A stretch of DNA of 5,755 nt from Chloroflexota bacterium (GCA_017743275.1 JAGHZG010000126.1:1-5755); one strand, 5' to 3'. Numbered from the stretch's first letter, positions 1-5,755 are shown. Notes: generated from the letters alone by a model not told the origin. Numbers and translations are program-made.

Positions 1-1
1 C

Positions 2-568
2 CCCCGTCCAACGCCGCTCCCCGATACACCGGAGGTGTTGCCTGTCGGCATTGTCGCCGGGCACTGGGGGAATGATACCGGTGCCATCTGCGATGGCTGG
101 CTGCGGGAGGTAGATGTAAATCTGGCGGTTGCCCAGCGGGTCGTGGCGGCCTTGAACGCCGCCGGATACCCCACGGACCTCCTGCAGGAGTTTGACCCCC
201 GGCTGGAGGGCTACCGGGCCCGTGCCCTGGTCTCCATCCACGCCGATGCCTGCCTCTACCCCGAGGCCTCTGGCTTCAAGGTGGCGCGGGTGGAGGAGAG
301 CGCCATCCCTCATGTGGAGGACCGCCTGGTCGCCTGTCTGGTCAGCCGCTATGGGGCCCGAACCGGCCTGCCTTTTCACGAAGGCAGCATCACCTATGAT
401 ATGACCCAGTACCACGCTTTCTACGAGATTGACCCCTTCACCCCGGGCGCCATCATAGAAATCGGGTTTCTCCTGGCCGACCGGGACCTTCTTCTGCACC
501 GGCAGGACCTGGTGGCCCAGGGGATTGTGGATGGCATTCTGTGCTTTCTCCGGGGAGAGACGCCGTAA
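2..568 (+). CDS. N-acetylmuramoyl-L-alanine amidase, Amidase_3 family, 5'-truncated by window edge
   Basis: Zinc-dependent amidase that would cleave the bond between N-acetylmuramic acid and L-alanine of peptidoglycan, outside the cytoplasm. Counting from the GTG at 35 as residue 1, all expected active-site residues are visible: His10 (VAGHWG), Glu25 (LREVDVNL) and His69 (SIHADA) as zinc ligands, and the catalytic Glu142 (IIEIGFL). These match the family's GH..G, E..xN, SIHAN and xEIGFL blocks. The catalytic domain is complete and ends at TAA 566-568. I doubt that GTG 35 (or TTG 38) is the true start: the frame stays open to base 2, the codons before it read as a Pro/Thr linker (PRPTPLPDTPEV), and the GGAGG at 31-35 overlaps the start codon rather than lying upstream. 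The native protein probably has an N-terminal signal or membrane anchor plus a proline-rich linker outside the window. The inter-ligand segment is compact for the family. Family assignment is confident; N-terminal architecture is inference. Confidence 0.9.
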   Translation, partial: PRPTPLPDTPEVLPVGIVAGHWGNDTGAICDGWLREVDVNLAVAQRVVAALNAAGYPTDLLQEFDPRLEGYRARALVSIHADACLYPEASGFKVARVEESAIPHVEDRLVACLVSRYGARTGLPFHEGSITYDMTQYHAFYEIDPFTPGAIIEIGFLLADRDLLLHRQDLVAQGIVDGILCFLRGETP

Positions 569-650
569 TCTGGAAACAGGACACGGATGAACACGGTTAG
601 AATCCGTGAAAATCCGTATCATCCGTGCTCATCCGTGTCCCATTGAATAG

Positions 651-741
651 CACACGGATGAACACGGGTTGGACGGATGAACACGGATAGGAATCCGTGA
701 AAATCCGTATCATCCGTGCTCATCCGTGTCCCATTGAATAG
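651..741. repeat. Repeat unit 2: full-length unit with 36-bp imperfect inverted-repeat arms
   Basis: This is the most complete unit. The left arm 653-688 and right arm 693-728 are imperfect reverse complements: 28 of 36 positions pair, with only four bases (689-692) between them. The pairing heptamers keep register along the whole arm, and the mismatches fall mainly in the spacers between heptamers. Such a sequence could form a long hairpin in RNA from either strand, or a cruciform in DNA. It is followed by the spacer CCCATTGAATAG, which also ends unit 1. Confidence 0.88.
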
Positions 742-832
742 CACACGGATGAACACGGGTTGGACGGATCAGCACGGGTCAGAATCCGTGAACATCCGTA
801 CCATCCGTGTCCATCCGTGTCCCATTCAACAA
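742..832. repeat. Repeat unit 3: full-length but diverged unit
   Basis: It has the same 91-bp length and order as unit 2. Its first 28 bases (742-769) are identical to the start of unit 2, and it then diverges: CAGCACGGGTC replaces GAACACGGATA, and the spacer ends CATTCAACAA instead of CATTGAATAG. Greater divergence than between units 1 and 2 suggests an older copy. Confidence 0.85.
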
Positions 833-833
833 C

Positions 834-873
834 ATATGGATGAGCACGGATTAGAATCCGTGCCCATCCGTGT
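834..873 (-). terminator. Candidate hairpin downstream of the A2M stop (repeat unit 4)
   Basis: Unit 4 is shortened in both arms, leaving arms 834-851 and 856-873 with a 4-base loop. Fifteen of 18 positions pair perfectly. Its centre contains the 18-bp palindrome 845-862 (CACGGATT, AG, AATCCGTG). It starts about 20 bases beyond the A2M stop codon at 893-895, the right place for a 3' hairpin. There is no T-tract after it in either direction, so it is not a standard intrinsic terminator. A termination or 3'-end stabilising role is inference from position and structure only. Confidence 0.4.
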
Positions 874-892
874 CCCATTCAGGCGCTGGTCT

Positions 893-3800
893 CTACCGGT
901 TGATCCGGAACACCAGCCCGTCGGTCCGGCCCATGACCTCTGGGAAGTACATCTCGTAGGCCGTGGTCGGCAGGACCCGGTACTCCCCCGCCAGCCCCAC
1001 CTGCAGGAGATAAGTGTACTCGTAGGTACCGCGCGGCAGGTCGGTGGCGAAGAGCACCAGTTTCTCATCCCGCAGGTCGGCGTCGGCGAACCACCACCAG
1101 CCCCAGCCCCAGCGTCTCCACTCCCCGTCGGTGCGGACGAACTCCGGCTGCGTCCCAGCCACGCTCGTCGTCAGGAGGCTGGTGTCCACCGGGTCCGTCC
1201 CCGCCGGGAACGGGTCCTCCACCACCACGTAGTTCAGATCGGTCGGCGCGATGATGGTCAGCCGGACCCGCAGCAGGTCCCCCACACGGGCCTCGGTGAC
1301 CGGCTGGCAGGGGCGAGCGCCAGGCTCGCCCCTACGGCAGTCCGCCCGCTCATAGACCCGGCCCACGATGATCCCGCGGTTCAGCGCCTGCACCTCCTCC
1401 ACCGGCAGATACCCCCGCAGGTGGACGGTGTAGTACAGCCGCCCCGGACCTTCGCCCCGCGCGATCTCCACCCGGTTCGCCCGGTCAACGAAGAGGTCCT
1501 TGACTGCCACCCGCAACTCCGCCACCTCCTGGACCGTGGCGGGGGTCATCCGGCCGGAACCCAGGTCCCGCCCGTTGACCCGCACGCCCCAGGTGTAGTT
1601 CCCCTCCAGTTCGCGGGTCGCCACCAGCCAGTCGGTCAGGGCAATCAGCGCCCAGGCCGTCTCTTGCGTCGTCTCCCAGTGGTCGGCGGTGCGGGCCCGC
1701 ATCAGCCAGCGGACGGTCCCCGGCGCCAGCGGGTTATCCGGATCCAAGCGGGCCAGCAGGGCCAGCACGATGGCCGTCGTCCGGGTGTCGGTATTCCAGT
1801 TCCAGGGCTCCGGCTCCGCTTCCTGCCAGCGGACGCCCGTCCCGCTTACCACTGCCGCGTTCGTCAGGTCGGCGATGATGGTCCCGATGCGCGGGTCCTG
1901 GGGGTTCAGGATGCCCAGCGCCAGCGCCAGGTAGGCCCGCCCGTAGTGCCCCAGCCGCCCGCGCACTTCGTACAGGTTGGCCAGGTCCGCCTCGCGCGCA
2001 TGCCCGGCCTCCGTCAGGACGTAGAGGACGAAGGCCTGCCGGTTGGCCTGCCGGGGGCTCTTCAGGTCGTCCACCGGCTTGATCCGGATCCGCAGATAGT
2101 CCACCCCGTTCCGGATCACTTTCTCGTCCACCGCAAAGCCGGCCTCCCTCGCCTTCACCAGCCCGAAGATGACGTAGGCGGTGGTCAGCGGGTTGGACGG
2201 GTCGTTGGCCATCCATCCCCAACCGCCGTCGGGGCGCTGGCGCTGGTACAGTTTCTGGATGGCGCCGGAGACCAGGTCCCGCAGTTTCGCCTCCAGTTCG
2301 GGCTTCGCCAGCCCCAGTTCCTTCAGCGCGCGGTAGGTGAGGACGTTGGGCAGGAAGCGGGAGACCAGTTGCTCGGTACACTCGTAGGGGAAGTGCTCCA
2401 GATAGGTGAGCCCGCCCGTCATCCCGGCCGCCAGCGAGGGCTCCAGTTTGATCGTCAGGTCGCCCTGGGTGGTGTCTATGCTGGGCGGGATGACGATGGA
2501 CTCCAGAGTGCTCCCGGCCTGGGCCAGTTGTCCGGCGGTCCCCACCACCTCCACCGCCGAGTAGCGGTAGACGGGCAGGTACTGGTCGGGCGGGAGCCCC
2601 GCCGGAGGCTTGGTGGCGTCGGAGAGGCCGCCGCCCCGGGCCCGGAAGACCAGGTCAACCCGGTCGCCGGAGAAGTCGCGCGGCACCTCCACCGGCCACT
2701 CCACCCGCACCTTGCCCTTCGCCGGTATCGTCACCCGCTGGCGGGCCTCCCCCAGCAGGCGGAGCCCCGGCGCCTCCAGGGAGACCTCTACCTCCAGGGA
2801 GCGGTCGGTGTGGTTGTGGACGACGGCGGCCAGGTCCGCCCGGTCGCCCACCACGAAGAAGCGGGGCGTCACCGGCCGGACCAGCAGGTCCTTCGTGGAG
2901 AGAATCTCCAGTTTGGTCTGGCCCACCAGCAACCCTTGCGGTTGCCCCCCTGGGGCAGGGGCAAGCCCTGCCCCTACAGCGCGCGCCTCTATGCGCCAGG
3001 TGGTCAGTTGGTCGGGGAGTCGGAAAGAGACGGTGGCCCGGCCCCGCGCGTCGGTGCGGATGGACGGGGCCCAGAGGGCGGTGTCGGGGAACTCCTGGCG
3101 GATGAACTCCGCCCCCATCACGGCCACCTCCATGCCGCCACCGCCGCCCTTCGCCTCCTTCGCGATGCGGACGCTGATGCGGTCCACGGAAATGGAGAGA
3201 TTGTCGGCGGTGCGGACGGAGAGGCCGCGCCGGCCGTAGAAGGCCTCCACGATGGACGGCGCGTTGGGCGGGGCCAGCGTCAGGACGGATTTATCCACTA
3301 CCGCCAGCCCTACCTCCGCCTCCACCGGCTTCCCGTCGGCGTCCGTGACCTCTACGTTCAGGTTGACGGTCTCCCGCGGGCCGTAGTGCTCGCCCTTCGG
3401 GATGTCCCGGTCGGGGGTGATGCGGACCGTCAACTCCTGCTTCTCGGTGGAGACGGCGAAGGAGACGTAGCCCAGCCGGTACGCGGGGACGGGGTTGGTC
3501 TCGTCCACGCCCTTGACCAGGACGACGGAGACGAAACCGTTGGGGGCCATTTCGGCGGTGATGGGCAGGTCAATCGTCTCCGCGTTGCCCTCCAGGGTCT
3601 GAACCCAGTGTTTGATAATGCGGCCCCGCTCCACGGTGAAGAGCGCGGTCACCTTCCCCTGGAAGGGCGACGGGATGAGGATGCGGGCCGTCTCGCCGGG
3701 GCGGTACTCCCGCTTGTCGGCGACCAGGTAGATGCGGTCGTTGTTCTCCTGCCGCCAGGAGACGTACTCCCGCCCGGAGACCCAGAGCCAGGTCGCCGAG

Positions 3801-5755
3801 ACGATGCGGTTGCCCCGCGCGTCGGTCCCTTCGGCCTTGACGATGTAGGAGCCGCCCGACGGCGGGACGAGGCCGACTGTCGCCTCGCCCTTCTCGCCTG
3901 TGGTGACGGTTACCGTCAGGACGACAGTATCGGAGACGGTCCAGGTCCAGTAGACGTTGCCGTACTCGTCCTCCTCCTGGACGTTGAGCCACTCCCGCCG
4001 GTTCAGGGTGAGGGTCAAGGGGACGCGGGCGACGGGCTCCCCTTCCCAGTCCACGGTGCGGATGTCCACCTTCTGCTCCTCCCCGGCGACACCGACGTAC
4101 TGCTGGGGGCGCAGGCCGATGTAGAAGAGGCCTTTGTGGACCAGAACCCGGGCCCGGTTGGAGACGGATTGATCGGTGACATCGGTGACGGTGGCCTCTA
4201 TGGTGAACTGCTGGCTTATCAGGGCGTCGCCGATGTCGGCGGGGACGGTGAAGACAAAGCGGCCCTGGGCGTCGGTCGTGCCGGTGCCGTCGGCGATCAC
4301 GCGGCCGTAGCCGGGCACCTCCTGCGGCCCCCACCAGTCCCACCGGCTGGTGTCGGTCCAGTCCCACCAGCCGGGGATGTCGGGCCGGAACCCGTAGTCC
4401 TGGGTCATCAGGGTCCAGCGGACTTTCGCGTCGGCGACGGGGCCGCCGAAGAAGTAGGTGGCCTGGACGGTGACGTTGATCCGGTCGCCCGCCAGGACCT
4501 GGTCTTTATCCGGGGTGACCGTCACCTGATACTCCGGGCGGCGGTACATCGCCACCTGGAAGCCGACGCCGTCGGTCTGTTTTTTGTAGTTGACCTCAAT
4601 GTAATAGTAGCCCAGGCCGGCCTCCCGGGCCAGGGTGAACTGGCCGTGGAAGGTGCCCAGATCGGAGAGGGGAAGCGTCTCTTTGTAAATCTCCTCCCCC
4701 TGGTCGTTGCGGACGGTGACGGAGACGGTATCGCCCGCCGGGGGCAGGGTGTAGCGGGCATCGTCCTCGGCCCGGACGACGCCCCGGAAGTAGACAGGCT
4801 GGCCGGGCCGGTAGATGGGCCGGTCGGTGTAGACGTGGATGCGGTAGGGGCGGACGTAGAACTCCGATGTCAGGTTAAAGTCCCACGGCCCGATGCCGCT
4901 GTACCAGTCGCTGTGGACGACGGAGAAGGTGGGCTCGCCGGGCGCGCCGGAGTAGGCCAGGAAGGTCGTCCAGAGGTCCTCCAGGGGCGGGAAGCCAGTA
5001 CGGAAGACGCCGTGGGCATCGGTTCGCCCGGTGGCGCTCACGCCCTTCCCCTGAACCGTGATGGGGAGATTGGGGACGGGCTGGCCGGTGGCCAGGTCCG
5101 TGGCCCAGACCAGCGCCTCCCGCGGGGCCAGTTTCAGGGTCAGGTGGATGCGGGAGACGACCAGGATGTGGCGGGACGGGCTCCAGCCCCGGCGGGCCAC
5201 CTCCGGCGCGGTGACCTCCAGGAAATAGGCCCCCGGCGGGAGAGGGTTGCGGTCCTCGGTCAGGTCAATCCGTTTGAAACGGGCGTCGTTCAGCGGCGCC
5301 TCCAGCGGCACCGTCCACTTGCGGACAATGCTCTCCTCCGCCGGACGGTAACTCTCCCAGGCCGACCACCAACTGCCCGTGGTGAGGCGCTGGAACTGCT
5401 CCCAGGTCAGGCGGGAGAGGGTGATGTCGGCCTGGGTCACGTTGAGGTGGGAGATATAGACGTAGGTGGACGTGTAGGCGTTGTAGAGGCCAACGTTCGC
5501 CGGCACCTGCACCGGCACCTGCAGATAGATGAACGGGTCCAGGGGGCGGGTGGTGAAGCGGACCACCTTCTCCTCGCCGATTCGGTTGCCGTAGGGGTCG
5601 GCCATATTCGGCCCCAGGCGGACCTCCCAGGAAGTGGAAGCCGACGGTTCCCAGTTTAAAATGAAGGAGTTCTCCCACGGATCCCAGTAGGTGTAGACGC
5701 GGGTCGGTTTGGGGAGGATGGTGATGTTGGGCATCAGGGTGGAGATATCCATGGG
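893..5755 (-). CDS. Bacterial alpha-2-macroglobulin (thioester protease-trap protein), 5'-truncated by window edge
   Basis: Large extracytoplasmic A2M; the family traps proteases that cut its bait region, with covalent capture through a Cys-Gln thioester. Residues are counted from ATG 5752. Order: end of a Big_5-like Ig domain (1-72), N-terminal beta domains (about 73-295), MG2 with the signature YTDRPIYRPGQ (308-318), further macroglobulin domains to about 835, Gly-rich bait-like stretch (835-890, KGGGGG), A2M domain (DTALWAPSIRTDARG, LPDQLTTWR, 890-975), thioester domain (1092-1385) with CTEQ at 1125-1128, DGGWGW at 1175-1180 and TTQETAWAL at 1361-1369, then MG8/MG10-like C-terminus (1386-1619, EMYFPEV near the end). 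It ends at TAG 893-895. ATG 5752 is probably internal: the frame is open to the edge and PMDISTL resembles the middle of a Big_5 domain, so a signal peptide and first strand are missing. The visible 1619 residues are already close to the length of E. coli A2M. Two palindromic elements are translated within it (residues about 926-941 and 1472-1482). Confidence 0.95.
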   Translation of the reverse strand, partial: PMDISTLMPNITILPKPTRVYTYWDPWENSFILNWEPSASTSWEVRLGPNMADPYGNRIGEEKVVRFTTRPLDPFIYLQVPVQVPANVGLYNAYTSTYVYISHLNVTQADITLSRLTWEQFQRLTTGSWWSAWESYRPAEESIVRKWTVPLEAPLNDARFKRIDLTEDRNPLPPGAYFLEVTAPEVARRGWSPSRHILVVSRIHLTLKLAPREALVWATDLATGQPVPNLPITVQGKGVSATGRTDAHGVFRTGFPPLEDLWTTFLAYSGAPGEPTFSVVHSDWYSGIGPWDFNLTSEFYVRPYRIHVYTDRPIYRPGQPVYFRGVVRAEDDARYTLPPAGDTVSVTVRNDQGEEIYKETLPLSDLGTFHGQFTLAREAGLGYYYIEVNYKKQTDGVGFQVAMYRRPEYQVTVTPDKDQVLAGDRINVTVQATYFFGGPVADAKVRWTLMTQDYGFRPDIPGWWDWTDTSRWDWWGPQEVPGYGRVIADGTGTTDAQGRFVFTVPADIGDALISQQFTIEATVTDVTDQSVSNRARVLVHKGLFYIGLRPQQYVGVAGEEQKVDIRTVDWEGEPVARVPLTLTLNRREWLNVQEEDEYGNVYWTWTVSDTVVLTVTVTTGEKGEATVGLVPPSGGSYIVKAEGTDARGNRIVSATWLWVSGREYVSWRQENNDRIYLVADKREYRPGETARILIPSPFQGKVTALFTVERGRIIKHWVQTLEGNAETIDLPITAEMAPNGFVSVVLVKGVDETNPVPAYRLGYVSFAVSTEKQELTVRITPDRDIPKGEHYGPRETVNLNVEVTDADGKPVEAEVGLAVVDKSVLTLAPPNAPSIVEAFYGRRGLSVRTADNLSISVDRISVRIAKEAKGGGGGMEVAVMGAEFIRQEFPDTALWAPSIRTDARGRATVSFRLPDQLTTWRIEARAVGAGLAPAPGGQPQGLLVGQTKLEILSTKDLLVRPVTPRFFVVGDRADLAAVVHNHTDRSLEVEVSLEAPGLRLLGEARQRVTIPAKGKVRVEWPVEVPRDFSGDRVDLVFRARGGGLSDATKPPAGLPPDQYLPVYRYSAVEVVGTAGQLAQAGSTLESIVIPPSIDTTQGDLTIKLEPSLAAGMTGGLTYLEHFPYECTEQLVSRFLPNVLTYRALKELGLAKPELEAKLRDLVSGAIQKLYQRQRPDGGWGWMANDPSNPLTTAYVIFGLVKAREAGFAVDEKVIRNGVDYLRIRIKPVDDLKSPRQANRQAFVLYVLTEAGHAREADLANLYEVRGRLGHYGRAYLALALGILNPQDPRIGTIIADLTNAAVVSGTGVRWQEAEPEPWNWNTDTRTTAIVLALLARLDPDNPLAPGTVRWLMRARTADHWETTQETAWALIALTDWLVATRELEGNYTWGVRVNGRDLGSGRMTPATVQEVAELRVAVKDLFVDRANRVEIARGEGPGRLYYTVHLRGYLPVEEVQALNRGIIVGRVYERADCRRGEPGARPCQPVTEARVGDLLRVRLTIIAPTDLNYVVVEDPFPAGTDPVDTSLLTTSVAGTQPEFVRTDGEWRRWGWGWWWFADADLRDEKLVLFATDLPRGTYEYTYLLQVGLAGEYRVLPTTAYEMYFPEVMGRTDGLVFRINR
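1306..1340 (-). repeat. Palindromic element A inside the A2M coding sequence, flanked by GGCAG direct repeats
   Basis: Perfect arms GGGGCGAGC (1310-1318) and GCTCGCCCC (1324-1332) enclose a 5-base loop. An extra A-T pair (1309/1333) extends the stem. GGCAG occurs on both sides (1306-1310 and 1336-1340), 30 bp apart, so removing one copy plus the core takes out exactly ten codons and keeps the frame. The element codes for RRGEPGARP between Cys1472 and Cys1482. On the minus strand it starts GTAGGGGC, as does element B1. Confidence 0.75.
2369..2380 (-). other. Thioester motif CTEQ of the A2M protein
   Basis: The minus strand reads TGT ACC GAG CAA, giving Cys1125-Thr1126-Glu1127-Gln1128 in the context FPYECTEQLVSRFLPN. 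In thioester-containing proteins the Cys side chain and the Gln side chain form the internal thioester that attaches to a trapped protease. Both reactive residues are present, so the protein should be able to make the bond, unlike bacterial homologues that have lost it. This is one of only three cysteines in the visible protein. Confidence 0.93.
2929..2945 (-). repeat. Palindromic element B2, a smaller hairpin adjoining B1
   Basis: GCAACC (2929-2934) and GGTTGC (2940-2945) form a 6-bp stem with the 5-base loop CTTGC. It lies six bases from B1, whose loop GCAAG is the exact complement. B1 and B2 together span 2930-2977, 16 codons, read as a Gly/Ala/Pro/Gln-rich peptide (residues 926-941). That is much longer than the short loop I expect between ARAV and VGQ in homologues. 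Confidence 0.55.
2952..2977 (-). repeat. Palindromic element B1 inside the A2M coding sequence
   Basis: Perfect 9-bp arms GGGGCAGGG (2952-2960) and CCCTGCCCC (2966-2974) enclose the 5-base loop GCAAG. On the minus strand it begins GTAGGGGC and ends GCCCC, with the same 26-base length, arm length and loop length as element A, but different arm bases. It is translated as VGAGLAPAP (residues 926-934). No clear direct repeat flanks it. Confidence 0.75.
3083..3250 (-). other. Likely bait region and its entry into the A2M domain
   Basis: Residues 835-890 lie between the beta domain containing VGLAVVDKSVLTL and the conserved A2M-domain block TALWAPSIRTD. The stretch is rich in Arg, Lys and Gly, with GRRGLSVR, DRISVRIAKEAK and a run of five glycines, as expected of a flexible exposed segment with many protease-cleavable sites. 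The position matches the bait region of the family. The exact limits are an estimate. Confidence 0.6.
5500..5523 (-). repeat. Two tandem copies of a 12-base sequence in the A2M gene
   Basis: CCGGCACCTGCA occurs twice in a row (5500-5511, 5512-5523) and codes for the alternating QVPVQVP segment near residues 78-84. It is a small in-frame tandem duplication in a predicted beta-rich linker after the Big_5-like domain. It is probably of little functional consequence. Confidence 0.7.

Larger units (their letters stand above)
581..884. repeat. Tandem array of ~91-bp heptamer-based inverted repeats between convergent genes
   Basis: The region between the two stop codons is almost entirely repeats. 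I count 16 exact copies of one heptamer: five as CACGGAT (582, 653, 682, 744, 845) and eleven as ATCCGTG (602, 621, 631, 693, 712, 722, 784, 803, 813, 856, 866), plus near-copies. A full unit has about four heptamers in one orientation, then about four in the other, then a spacer CCCATTGAATAG or CCCATTCA. Units are 581-650 (short), 651-741 (91 bp), 742-832 (91 bp) and 833-884 (short). Positions 601-678 and 692-769 are identical over 78 bp at an offset of 91. Heptamer starts are spaced 10, 9 and 10 bases. I recall similar ATCCGTG-rich intergenic repeats in genomes of several phyla, but cannot verify this here. No coding sense is apparent. Possible roles are bidirectional termination, mRNA 3'-end protection, or a selfish repeat. 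Confidence 0.93.

Noticed and set aside
192..404. Short plus-strand open frame within the amidase gene
   Set aside because: It is an out-of-frame shadow of a well-supported catalytic domain, with no family resemblance.
581..884. CRISPR array
   Set aside because: The repeated units are adjacent and internally repetitive; there are no unique spacers of constant length between conserved repeats and no cas gene in view.
581..884. Replication origin or iteron array
   Set aside because: The heptamers are regularly spaced like iterons, but they occur in both orientations as hairpins, there is no AT-rich unwinding region or replication initiator gene, and the site is between convergent genes.
569..892. 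Rho-independent terminator with T-tract for either gene
   Set aside because: Strong inverted repeats are present, but none is followed by a run of T in the direction of transcription.
1306..1340. Frameshift or sequencing error at the palindrome in the A2M gene
   Set aside because: The frame is continuous on both sides, and conserved family sequence (YYTVHLRGYLPVEEV before, VGDLLRVRLTI after) is read in the same frame.
1734..2381. Minus-strand open frame of 215 codons overlapping the thioester domain
   Set aside because: It is an alternative frame of the A2M gene, rich in Arg, Gly, Pro and Ala as expected of frame-shifted GC-rich DNA. The true frame carries the conserved thioester-domain motifs throughout.
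716..5659. A 1647-codon open frame on the plus strand opposite the A2M gene
   Set aside because: It is in exact codon register with the A2M gene, so its stop codons correspond to Leu TTA, Leu CTA and Ser TCA codons, which this GC-rich gene nearly never uses; its own stop at 5657-5659 is a TTA codon of A2M. Its product is a low-complexity Pro/Gly/Val/Asp/Arg/His-rich sequence without recognisable domains, and its start lies inside the repeat array.

Overview
This GC-rich window looks like a fragment cut at both ends. It holds two convergent protein genes, both for cell-envelope or extracytoplasmic proteins, separated by an elaborate repeat array. At the left, on the plus strand, is the 3' part of an Amidase_3-type N-acetylmuramoyl-L-alanine amidase. 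On the minus strand, filling most of the window, is a very large bacterial alpha-2-macroglobulin (A2M) with an intact Cys-Thr-Glu-Gln thioester motif; its 5' end lies beyond the right edge. Both reading frames run open through the window edges, so the first in-frame start codons visible are probably internal codons.

Layout: 2-568 amidase (+, 5' end missing); about 581-884 a direct-repeat array of ~91-bp units built from phased CACGGAT / ATCCGTG heptamers that fold into long inverted repeats; 893-5755 A2M (-, 5' end missing). The array fills nearly all of the 324 bases between the two stop codons, so transcripts of both genes would run into it. No RNA gene, CRISPR array, transposase, promoter or classical T-tract terminator is visible.

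The most interesting structure is inside the A2M gene. Two sites carry short palindromes that share the start GTAGGGGC (minus strand), 9-bp arms and 5-nt loops, and that are read in frame as extra peptide. One is flanked by a 5-bp direct repeat (GGCAG) spaced 30 bp (ten codons) apart. That spacing fits an insertion with target duplication that also made the second of a pair of cysteines. The other is two hairpins side by side, coding for a Gly/Pro/Gln/Ala-rich stretch where the A2M domain normally has a short loop. These look like small palindromic repeats that have invaded a coding sequence without breaking it, comparable in concept to the Rickettsia palindromic elements.

Organism: the style of both proteins, the high GC and the two kinds of dispersed repeat suggest Chloroflexota (for example an Anaerolineae-like lineage). 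This rests on recall of similar proteins and is not proven by the window. Functionally, the amidase would cut peptidoglycan stem peptides from glycan strands, and the A2M would trap attacking proteases outside the cytoplasm. Their adjacency is suggestive of envelope biology, but convergent orientation means they are not one operon.
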